This document shows, piece by piece, positions 55,136-64,000 of a stretch of 64,000 nucleotides of DNA. The stretch is from Oceanispirochaeta sp. M1 (GTDB lineage: Bacteria > Spirochaetota > Spirochaetia > DSM-2461). Both the position numbers and the translations under genes were made by a program. The notes beneath the pieces are model-generated. The model saw only the letters and a program-made list of their open reading frames with translations. It searched no databases and had not been told where the DNA came from. The stretch is taken from the NCBI RefSeq assembly GCF_003346715.1, contig NZ_QQPQ01000005.1, positions 124,001 to 188,000 on the forward strand, in the 5' to 3' direction. Numbering within the stretch: position 1 is the first letter of the stretch; the number at the start of each line of letters is the position of its first letter.

Positions 55136-55458
55136 GTTTTCTAGAGAAGGCAAAGTCCAAGGCAAAACTGCTTAAACAGAATATTACGGCTCTATACTAT
55201 GCTTACAGAAATCCGGGAACAGGAATGCTCCCCAAGGCTGTCATTTTTATCACCTTATTCCTGGCTCTCAGTCCGATAGATCTGATACCGGATTTTATAC
55301 CTGTTCTTGGATATCTGGATGACCTGATTATGATACCCCTTCTTCTTAAACTCTCTATCAAACTGATACCCGAAGACATAATGGCGGAATCCAGGCTCAA
55401 GGCTGAAAAAGAGCCCCGTATTCTGAATTTAAAAGAGATAAGAAAAAAAAGAGATTAA
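55132..55458 (+). CDS. YkvA family (DUF1232) membrane protein
   Basis: 108 residues from a GTG at 55132 that overlaps the previous stop. The DUF1232 signature is LSPIDLIPDFIPVLGYLDDL. One or two membrane segments are predicted. Function is unknown. The coding region ends 3 bp into the convergent Nudix gene. Confidence 0.88.
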   Translation: MSFLEKAKSKAKLLKQNITALYYAYRNPGTGMLPKAVIFITLFLALSPIDLIPDFIPVLGYLDDLIMIPLLLKLSIKLIPEDIMAESRLKAEKEPRILNLKEIRKKRD

Positions 55459-56027
55459 ATCTGTTTTATATATTTCAGATACCAGTACCAGCACTGCACC
55501 ATAATGGCACTGTTATACTCTCCGGTCCCCATATTCTCCAGGATATGAGAAAAGCTCTCCTCCTGCCGTTCAAGATATTCATTTTCATCCAGATCCAGAT
55601 CATGGGTCTTTCTCAGGCCCCTGGCCAGATAAGTAGTCGATACATTGTCCATAAAGGCAGGATTCGGATTGATTGTCCCGATCTCGATCATTTCATCTGC
55701 TGTAAAGCCGGTTTCCTCTCTCAATTCCCTGACAGCAGCCTCAAGAGAGCCTTCACCGGGATCAACAACTCCCGCTGGAAACTCACATGAAAGGGCCCCG
55801 CTGCCGTGACGAAACTGCCGGACCAGAAGAAAGGTGACATCCTCTTTTCCGGCTTCAGGCGGAAGTTCGGGAATTACGGTTACCCAGTTTGGAGCCTTAC
55901 AGACAATCATGGGGTGTTCACTCCCGTCTGGAGATTCCCTGTGAACCTTGTCTATGGAAAAGATAGGTCCCTTCCAGACTTCCTTTACCAGTCCTGTATC
56001 TTTCCAAAGAAGCTTCTTATCTTTCAT
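55455..56027 (-). CDS. Nudix hydrolase (ADP-ribose pyrophosphatase-like)
   Basis: 190 residues. The Nudix box fits G-x5-E-x7-R-E-x2-E-E-x-G exactly: GVVDPGEGSLEAAVRELREE with TGF after it, about residues 84-106. The size and upstream LVRQFRHGSGALSCEFPAG resemble ADP-ribose pyrophosphatases. Its ATG shares a base with the stop of the upstream KamA gene (TAATG), which implies translational coupling. Confidence 0.92.
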   Translation of the reverse strand: MKDKKLLWKDTGLVKEVWKGPIFSIDKVHRESPDGSEHPMIVCKAPNWVTVIPELPPEAGKEDVTFLLVRQFRHGSGALSCEFPAGVVDPGEGSLEAAVRELREETGFTADEMIEIGTINPNPAFMDNVSTTYLARGLRKTHDLDLDENEYLERQEESFSHILENMGTGEYNSAIMVQCWYWYLKYIKQI

Positions 56028-57049
56028 TATTTCTCCCTGGGATATTCATATTCCCTGCCGTCTGCTTCGCAGTTTTCAAAGACATAGGCATTATCAGTTT
56101 TTCTGAGAAGAAGACTCCGGGTCAGGGGGATTTTCCCTCCTCCTCCCGGAAGATCAACGGCATAAGTGGGCATAGCAAGGCCTGAGACCTTCAGTCTGAG
56201 CTCATCCATTATCTGCCAGCCCCTTTCCAGAGGAACTCTGAAATGTGATGTACCCCGGGCGAGATCTCCCTGAAACAGGTAATAGGGTTTGACCCCTTCG
56301 GCCAGAAGCCCCTGAAAAAGATCAGCAAGAGTCTGGGAGTCATCATTGACGCCCCTCAGCAGTACAGACTGATTCACCATAGGTATTCCTGCCTCCCTGA
56401 TCATCTTCAGGGCCTGACGGCTCTCTGAGGTCAGCTCATGGGGATGATTAAACTGTATCACCATCCAAAGGGGTGTATTATCACTCAATATCCTGAGTAT
56501 CCCGGGAGTTATCCGGCTGGGAAGAACCGCAGGAAGACGGGTAGCCATCCGCAGAATAAGATTTTTATCCGAAGCATCAGACCGGAATCGCCGGAGGATC
56601 TTCTCCAGATGGGCTTCAGGCAGAGTAAGAGGATCGCCTCCTGTAAGAAGGACCTCCTTTATTTCAGGATGATTATTAAGATATGTAATTACATCATCAC
56701 ATTCATCAAGGCTGAGGTTATGATTCCCGGTCCCTGTGAAGGAACGTCTGAAACAGTGACGGCAGTGAATGGCGCAGTTATCCGTAAGGAGCAGGGCAAT
56801 TCGATTCCTGTAGCGATGTACCATTCTTGGCAGAGGGGAATGCATCTCTTCGGCCAGAGGATCAGAACTCTCGTAATCCAGATACTCCAGCTCTGCCTCG
56901 CTGGGAATAAGCTGCCGCCTGAGAGCCTCTGAACCGGAGGCAAGCTGTAGATAATAGGGGTTGGACTTGAAGACAAGCTTATCCTCTGAGCGATCAAACC
57001 ATGCCTGTTCATTTTGTCTGAGTTTAAATGACTCCAGAATATCCTTCAT
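56027..57049 (-). CDS. KamA-family radical SAM protein (EpmB-like)
   Basis: 340 residues. The radical SAM cluster motif is CAIHCRHCFRR (C-x3-C-x2-C), followed by VLLTGGDPLTLPE. Length and opening resemble EpmB, the lysine 2,3-aminomutase-like enzyme that makes beta-lysine for elongation factor P, more than the 410+-residue catabolic KamA. No epmA or efp is nearby, so the substrate is not certain. It is coupled to a Nudix hydrolase and divergent from cysE. Confidence 0.87.
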   Translation of the reverse strand: MKDILESFKLRQNEQAWFDRSEDKLVFKSNPYYLQLASGSEALRRQLIPSEAELEYLDYESSDPLAEEMHSPLPRMVHRYRNRIALLLTDNCAIHCRHCFRRSFTGTGNHNLSLDECDDVITYLNNHPEIKEVLLTGGDPLTLPEAHLEKILRRFRSDASDKNLILRMATRLPAVLPSRITPGILRILSDNTPLWMVIQFNHPHELTSESRQALKMIREAGIPMVNQSVLLRGVNDDSQTLADLFQGLLAEGVKPYYLFQGDLARGTSHFRVPLERGWQIMDELRLKVSGLAMPTYAVDLPGGGGKIPLTRSLLLRKTDNAYVFENCEADGREYEYPREK

Positions 57050-57116
57050 GGCCCTATCATACCCAAAGCTTGACTTTTGATAAACTGAATTCTATGGTTT
57101 AGCCAAGGATTAAACC

Positions 57117-58028
57117 ATGATTAGAGAAATAGAACGTATCAGCCGCGATATTATAAATACTTTCAGAGCAAAGGAAGGGATCAACCACTTAAACGGTCCC
57201 AACCTTCCATCCCGACAAAGCATTATAGATTTAATTACAATACTCGAATCCATCATATTTCCAGGTTTTCAGGAGCATGAAGTTCTGGAAGAAGAATATC
57301 TCTCCTTTAATATTGGCGGGAAATTATTAAAAGCGGGTCAGCATCTGATCTGTGAAATCGGAAAAAGTCTCAACTGCCGGAACAATCCCTGTACAGAAGA
57401 GAGTGAGAGCGGCTCCCATGATTCCGAAGCTTCCGAGCTGGCATTTAAGTTTCTTAGCAAACTTCCGACCATCCGGGAGATGGCTGTCAAAGATGTAAAT
57501 GCTGCTCTTGAAGGCGACCCGGCGGCAAAAAGCCGTGAAGAAGTGATACTCTCCTACCCCGGACTGGAAGCCATTACAGTTCACCGTATGGCCCATGAAC
57601 TCTACCTTATGGATGTTCCCCTGATTCCAAGAATGATGAATGAACACATACACAGAAAGACCGGTATCGATATACATCCCGGGGCTTCAATTGATGAGTC
57701 TTTTTTCATTGACCACGGAACCGGTGTTGTAATCGGCGAGACCACCTGTATTGGAAAGAACTGTAAAGTATACCAGGGAGTGACCCTGGGAGCTCTCAGT
57801 GTAAAAAAAGAAGAGGCCAATGTAAAACGTCATCCCACTCTGGAAGATAATGTCACGATTTATTCGGGGGCTACAATTCTGGGGGGAGGTACCATAATAG
57901 GGAGCAATACTGTAATCGGGGGAAACCTGTGGATTACATCATCCATAGCCGCAGACAGTCTGGTGTATAACAGACCAGTCGAGTATGTACTTAAAAACAG
58001 ATACGCCCATCAGGATAAGAAATCCTGA
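57117..58028 (+). CDS. cysE: Serine O-acetyltransferase
   Basis: 303 residues. An N-terminal helical domain (about 1-150) precedes left-handed beta-helix hexapeptide repeats. The catalytic region reads HPGASIDESFFIDHGTGVVI followed by GETTCIGKNCKVYQGVTLGA. It makes O-acetylserine, the first step of cysteine synthesis. No T-box or other leader is seen upstream. Confidence 0.93.
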   Translation: MIREIERISRDIINTFRAKEGINHLNGPNLPSRQSIIDLITILESIIFPGFQEHEVLEEEYLSFNIGGKLLKAGQHLICEIGKSLNCRNNPCTEESESGSHDSEASELAFKFLSKLPTIREMAVKDVNAALEGDPAAKSREEVILSYPGLEAITVHRMAHELYLMDVPLIPRMMNEHIHRKTGIDIHPGASIDESFFIDHGTGVVIGETTCIGKNCKVYQGVTLGALSVKKEEANVKRHPTLEDNVTIYSGATILGGGTIIGSNTVIGGNLWITSSIAADSLVYNRPVEYVLKNRYAHQDKKS

Positions 58029-58041
58029 AAGGCTGTATCAT

Positions 58042-60537
58042 TTATTTTACCATCCCTTCCATATTGATTCTGTAAAACTGTCCGCCTGAACCGACACCAA
58101 CAATGATGCCGTCCCGGACTATGGGTCTGGCAGTAAATGAATCTTTCAGGTTCATCTGTCTCACTACGGCACCGCTGCCGGCATTGATCAGTTTAAGACT
58201 GCCTGCTTTATCGGTAACCACAAGCTGACCTCTGTCATATCCCGGAACCGAGGTAATATCCTTCAGCGGAGCAAAAAGATCCTCACCGGATATCCAGGAA
58301 AGTGCAAAGACTTCCTTCTTGGTTGAGTAGACATAGCAACCCTCATCACTGACAATAACATCCGCAAACACAGTTCTTCCCAGCTCTCTTTCCCAGAGAA
58401 CAGTTCCGTTGTTCAGATCTACCGCGGCAACAATTCCCTTTCTGCTGCAGAAAACAGCCTTGTCTCCGAATATTGCGGGAGACTGGGCCACAGCCTGCAC
58501 TGCGGATGTGGGTACGGATGAAAGCACTGATCCGTCAGAGGGATCAATTACCAGAAGAGCACCCTTCTTATCGGCAATTACAGCCTTACCCGCCCATATT
58601 GCAGGAGACATACTGGAACCGCTTCCTATAGGAATAGAACTGATATCGCCTCCATCCGAATCAATAAGGACCAATTCTCCATTGGCCGGCAGATAGAGAT
58701 GATCCCCTGCCGGAACAACTCTGCGTCCATATATATGGGACCGTTCTTCCGGGAGGCTTACATTATTAATAACTGCACCGGTATCTCTGTTAAGAACAAC
58801 CAGTTCTGATCCCCCGGAGAAATAGACTTTACCCTGATGTTCAACGGGAGATGAATTAGCATTGGGAGAGTTGGCACTGCTGTACTTCCACAGGACTTTG
58901 CCGTTAAGGTCAAAGGCTGTGAGTACGCCTTTGGAATCTGCTGTCAGGTAGAGATTACCCTTATTGAGAAGAACTCCCACAGGAGAACTGATTCCCAGAT
59001 TGGAACTGGCTTCAATTGGTTTGGGAGCAAGACGAATTACATGATTTACAGTGGAGGCATCCAGGGTCAGCTGTTTCTTCACTGATTCATAACCTCTGCG
59101 TGAGGCTTCAACCATAATAACCGTTCCCTCTGTTTCTTCGCTCTTCCATGAACCGGAAACAGGGCTGCCGTTTATCTTCAGTTCAGCATCGCCGGGTTTT
59201 ACAGAAACCGTGACATTGAGAATGGCGGCCCCCGCAGGTGCTTCAACAGGAGCTGCAGTCAACACAGGTTCCACCTCGGCCTGGGCAACAGGTTCTTCCT
59301 CAGCTATTTCTTCCTCAGCTATTTCTTCCAGAATAATTGAAAAATCACCAGAATTCATTTCATCAACAATCATATTCAGAGGCTGACTCTCATATCCCTC
59401 AAGACTGACTTCCATATTGAGTTCACTACCTTGGGTATACAGCTTTTCAAACGTTCCGCTGCTCAGGACATTACCGTTCTGAGTAATCAGAGCTTCAGCC
59501 GGAGATGCAGAGATCCTGATCCTGTACAGAACAGGAACCTTCTCTTTTTCAACAGCCGCTGCAACGGGAATAGCTATGACTTCCATGGTATCCGTAGTCT
59601 TTAGAACTTCTGCGGCTTCTTGGGAGATCTCCTTTATATCCAGCAGCCCGGGAGCCACTGCTTCAGGATCTGCTTCCAGGGAGACAAGAATAACTGCTAC
59701 TTCATTCCGGACTTCCTCTAACAGAATCGCCAGCTCCTCTTTTCCTGAATCTGTCTCTTCTTCCTTAAATATAGCTTCAGCTTTCTTCTTCTCTTCAACT
59801 TTCAGAACTACGGCTTCCACGATTTTTGCCAGCTCTTCGGTATCCTTGAATGTATCCTGCTGAACAGTCAGCTCTTCAGAAGCTGAAACTACTACAGCAA
59901 CTTCTTTAATTTTGGCAGCAATAGGAGCCAGGGCCTTCTCTTCAACAGCCAGCTCACTGACCTTATCCAGGGACCGGGGAGTTACAGCGACAGCGCCCTC
60001 TTTAACAGCCAGAAGAGTATCCGCATCCTGTTCTGCAGAGACGCTGAACTGAGTACCCCGGACACCACAGACAACTGTATTTGTTTTAACCTGAAATGAA
60101 TCATCATCCAGGAGTTTCTTCACCTTGCAGAGAACGGTACCGCTTTCAAGATCTACACCCATCCGGCGTCCTTCGCTCCCTTTTATCAGAGTCTGAATCT
60201 GAAGAATAGAATTGGCATTCATACGGATAACGGCAATGTCACCAAGCTGGATTTCACAGTATCCATCCTCAGCTGTTTTTATTACATCACTCTGAGTGAC
60301 AGAATCACCTATATTCAGGTATTCTTCCGACCCCTCTCTATTAAGGAAGACATCACCTGAAAGAAAGACAACAAGGCCCTGGGTATCATCACTTATTTCC
60401 ACAGGACCAGTGGCTGACCGGGGCTCTTCTGCAACAGGCACTTCCTTCTGGGGAGCTACTGTTACAGGTTCCATCTGCTTCGGACCGCAGGACATGAGAA
60501 AAACAAAGAAAATAGATATGATAAGGGTCTTTTTCAC
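58042..60537 (-). CDS. FecR / PEGA / beta-propeller lipoprotein
   Basis: 831 residues from the GTG at 60537, chosen because AGGTGG precedes it and it yields a lipoprotein signal MKKTLIISIFFVFLMSC (Cys17). Residues about 45-190 are a FecR domain (VVFLSGDVFLNREG, VCGVRGTQFSVSAEQD). A long acidic helical stretch, rich in Glu, Lys and Val, follows. Two PEGA-like domains come next (ASPAEALITQNGNVLSSGTF and KPGDAELKINGSPV), and the last 300 residues are a PQQ/WD-type propeller with repeated GKVLWKYSS- and GTVLWERELG-like blades. It is probably a periplasmic envelope scaffold. The exact role is unknown. Confidence 0.85.
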   Translation of the reverse strand: MKKTLIISIFFVFLMSCGPKQMEPVTVAPQKEVPVAEEPRSATGPVEISDDTQGLVVFLSGDVFLNREGSEEYLNIGDSVTQSDVIKTAEDGYCEIQLGDIAVIRMNANSILQIQTLIKGSEGRRMGVDLESGTVLCKVKKLLDDDSFQVKTNTVVCGVRGTQFSVSAEQDADTLLAVKEGAVAVTPRSLDKVSELAVEEKALAPIAAKIKEVAVVVSASEELTVQQDTFKDTEELAKIVEAVVLKVEEKKKAEAIFKEEETDSGKEELAILLEEVRNEVAVILVSLEADPEAVAPGLLDIKEISQEAAEVLKTTDTMEVIAIPVAAAVEKEKVPVLYRIRISASPAEALITQNGNVLSSGTFEKLYTQGSELNMEVSLEGYESQPLNMIVDEMNSGDFSIILEEIAEEEIAEEEPVAQAEVEPVLTAAPVEAPAGAAILNVTVSVKPGDAELKINGSPVSGSWKSEETEGTVIMVEASRRGYESVKKQLTLDASTVNHVIRLAPKPIEASSNLGISSPVGVLLNKGNLYLTADSKGVLTAFDLNGKVLWKYSSANSPNANSSPVEHQGKVYFSGGSELVVLNRDTGAVINNVSLPEERSHIYGRRVVPAGDHLYLPANGELVLIDSDGGDISSIPIGSGSSMSPAIWAGKAVIADKKGALLVIDPSDGSVLSSVPTSAVQAVAQSPAIFGDKAVFCSRKGIVAAVDLNNGTVLWERELGRTVFADVIVSDEGCYVYSTKKEVFALSWISGEDLFAPLKDITSVPGYDRGQLVVTDKAGSLKLINAGSGAVVRQMNLKDSFTARPIVRDGIIVGVGSGGQFYRINMEGMVK

Positions 60538-60684
60538 GTTGCCCACCTTTAATCTTTTACTCTGGAATAAATAAATGCTGATTAACTTTATTATACTGGC
60601 AAAAAATCCAATAATCAACAAAGCTCTCTATTTTACACAGCTTTAAATAACAAGAGATTCTTGCGTTCCGACCCGTTCCATTCT

Positions 60685-62283
60685 ATGATAATAAATATCA
60701 AGCCTTCGGAGACCTCTGTGAGCAAAAACCTGATCAGACTTATTATTTTCCACCACCACCTTCTTCCCGGGGGAGTCACTGATGTAATAAAACACTCCCT
60801 GAGCTGTTTTTGCAGTATGGATATGATCGAATCCATTACGGTTGTCTCTGGAAGAGCCGGTAACAGCGAAAAGATGAAAGCACATATGGAGAGTCTGAAG
60901 AGTTCGGGTACTGAACTTGGTATTGATATAATGCCTGAACTGGATTATCTAAGCACAGGGACAGGCTGCTCAGATACAGTAAAACTGAAAAGACTGTTAT
61001 TGGAACGCTACTCTTCCGACAAAGCTGTATGGCTGATCCATAATTACCATCTTGGAAAAAACTGGGCCTTCACCAAGGCATTGAACAGCATCGCCGAAGA
61101 CCGTACTCAACGGATGATCTATCAGATTCATGACTATCCGGAATGCGCCCGTTATGCCAATCTGAAAGAGCTCAAGACTCATATTGACCAATCTCTTTAC
61201 CCCCGGTCTCCCACTCTCAGATACTGTGTAATCAATGTGAGAGATTATAAAATAATGAGACGGGCAGGTATGAATGAAAGAGTTATACACCTTCTGGAAA
61301 ATCCTGTACCTGCGGGCGATAATCCAGCCAGTCTGCCTGCAGATAAAAAAAGAATAATAAAATCCCTTAACGAGTATAAAGGAAAAGAGGGGCGCCTGGA
61401 CCCCGATGGTTCTCTCTGGCTCTATCCCGTTCGCAGCATACGAAGAAAGAATGTACTGGAAGGCGGTTTCCTGGCAGCCCTTCAGGATGACCCTGTCAAT
61501 CTGATTCTCACCCTTCCGGGAGTATCGGCACAGGAAAAAGGCTACTCTGACTTATGTGAAGATGCTTTTAACCGGGGACTGATTCAGGGATTCTGGGGAA
61601 CAGGAACTCTCCCAGATGAAGCCCGCATCTCTTATCAGGAAATGATAAGCAGTTCGGATCTTATTTTTTCATCTTCCGTACAGGAAGGCTTCGGCTATAT
61701 GTATCTGAATGCACTGCTGTGGAAAAAACCTCTCATTGCCAGGTCTCTTGATATAATGGAAGGCTTCCTGCCTCTTATGAAAAACTATCCGGCACTCTTC
61801 TACAATGAGATATCAGTACCTGCAGATAAGGATTTAAAAAGTAAGGTAAAAGAACAATATGAAAAACGCTTTGCAGATCTTCAAGACTATCTGCCCCATG
61901 AACTGAAAAGCAAATTAGATGGCGAACTCCATGACTATTTAAAAGGGGACAGTCTGGAATTCTCATACCTGTCTCCCCCGGACCAGTGCAGCCTTCTGGA
62001 GAAACTTAAAAGTCCTCTGTTTATCAGCGAATGTAAGGCTATGAATGAAGCTACACTTAAAAGAATCAGAAAGCTTTACAGCATCACAGTGTCTGATAAG
62101 GAAACCGAACTCTACAGCTCTTATGGAGAGGAGTCCTACAGAAAAGACTTCACACAGATTCTCGATTCTTTTTCAGGGATGGAAGCTCCCGAATTTGACA
62201 ATAAAAACGAGTCGGATCAAATAGATAAGACACTTCAGTTTGAGTTCTCAAAACTGGAGTTTCTACGGCTTATCTATGCCTGA
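60685..62283 (+). CDS. Glycosyltransferase-like protein (tentative)
   Basis: About 532 residues from the ATG at 60685; a TTG at 60661 is in frame. LIIFHHHLLPGGVTDVIKHS near the N-terminus and SSSVQEGFGYMYLNALLWKK followed by PLIARSLDI in the second half match the two Rossmann halves and the E-x7-E-like donor site of GT-B glycosyltransferases. No signal or membrane segment is evident. The acceptor and sugar are unknown. It is divergent from the FecR lipoprotein gene and precedes nifJ by 165 bp. Confidence 0.68.
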   Translation: MIINIKPSETSVSKNLIRLIIFHHHLLPGGVTDVIKHSLSCFCSMDMIESITVVSGRAGNSEKMKAHMESLKSSGTELGIDIMPELDYLSTGTGCSDTVKLKRLLLERYSSDKAVWLIHNYHLGKNWAFTKALNSIAEDRTQRMIYQIHDYPECARYANLKELKTHIDQSLYPRSPTLRYCVINVRDYKIMRRAGMNERVIHLLENPVPAGDNPASLPADKKRIIKSLNEYKGKEGRLDPDGSLWLYPVRSIRRKNVLEGGFLAALQDDPVNLILTLPGVSAQEKGYSDLCEDAFNRGLIQGFWGTGTLPDEARISYQEMISSSDLIFSSSVQEGFGYMYLNALLWKKPLIARSLDIMEGFLPLMKNYPALFYNEISVPADKDLKSKVKEQYEKRFADLQDYLPHELKSKLDGELHDYLKGDSLEFSYLSPPDQCSLLEKLKSPLFISECKAMNEATLKRIRKLYSITVSDKETELYSSYGEESYRKDFTQILDSFSGMEAPEFDNKNESDQIDKTLQFEFSKLEFLRLIYA

Positions 62284-62378
62284 GAGAGTCGGATTTGGAC
62301 TAAATTTCACATAATTTTCATCATTCAAACGATTCGATAATTCAATACTTATTTTATCTTGAAAACCCCGGTGAACTA

Positions 62379-62407
62379 TTGCGTTACCTTTCTATAAGCG
62401 ATATTAT
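62379..62407 (+). promoter_or_regulatory. Possible sigma-70 promoter of nifJ
   Basis: TTGCGT (62379-62384), 17-bp spacer and TATTAT (62402-62407) lie about 40 bp upstream of the nifJ start. The match is fair, not strong. Confidence 0.4.
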
Positions 62408-62436
62408 ATTGAGGTCAAAACTATTCTATTTTTTAA

Positions 62437-64000
<1,564 letters not shown>

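Overview
The window looks like part of a spirochaete chromosome, most like the free-living, anaerobic, sugar-fermenting Spirochaetales. This is inferred from gene content: type III glutamine synthetase, pyruvate:ferredoxin oxidoreductase, several methyl-accepting chemotaxis proteins, many exported or lipoprotein genes without relatives I recognise, a short bacterial histone-fold protein, and an HU-like protein fused to a membrane anchor and LysM domain. By eye the GC content is in the mid-40s. Strong GGAG-type ribosome binding sites are common. I see no intact transposase, prophage or CRISPR array, so this reads as core chromosome with a few GC-rich repeat patches.

Layout. 1-4.6 kb: alpha-galactoside-type sugar uptake and hydrolysis operon (GH4 enzyme, binding protein, permease running off the left edge) with a GntR/LacI hybrid regulator. 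4.8-7.4 kb: small genes (exported protein, SlyX, beta-hydroxyacid dehydrogenase, TSCPD protein) and a 43-bp tandem repeat. 7.4-10.8 kb: three-subunit molybdenum hydroxylase. 11-16 kb: histone-fold protein, Lnb/DUF4105 membrane protein, M16C peptidase, degenerate rhodanese. 16.2-20.8 kb: deoA-like, recJ, M23 peptidase, rpsU operon in which rpsU appears to start at ATC. 21-24.4 kb: ThpR, chemoreceptor, RecO. 24.6-32.3 kb: Lon, pRiA4b-like protein, M20 peptidase, YfcC-like transporter, 19-bp repeat, tocopherol-cyclase-like protein. 32.5-35.4 kb: biotin uptake operon (BirA-like repressor, BioY, BioM, BioN) with a visible BirA-type operator. 35.4-45.4 kb: nitrogen-assimilation block (NifA-like activator, Amt, PII, type III GS) with two sigma-54 promoters and paired palindromes, interrupted by a YjbR protein, a diguanylate cyclase and a chemoreceptor. 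45.5-51 kb: tRNA-Asn, lipoprotein, RbsD, HU plus HU-TM-LysM pair, LigA, tRNA-Cys. 51.1-62.3 kb: small metabolic and unknown genes, Nudix/KamA pair, CysE, a FecR/PEGA/beta-propeller lipoprotein and a glycosyltransferase-like protein. 62.4 kb to the edge: NifJ.

How the genes work together. The nitrogen genes form a likely regulon: sigma-54 promoters with matching upstream palindromes spaced 30 bp precede amt-glnK and the GS gene, next to a sigma-54 activator. The biotin operon looks autoregulated by a BirA homologue that keeps its DNA-binding domain but has lost its ligase signatures. Two unusual chromatin proteins are encoded: a histone-fold protein, and an HU-type protein predicted to link DNA through the membrane to peptidoglycan. 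The best candidates for undescribed biology are the HU-TM-LysM pair, the paired-palindrome nitrogen regulon, the ligase-dead-looking BirA repressor and the ATC-initiated rpsU.
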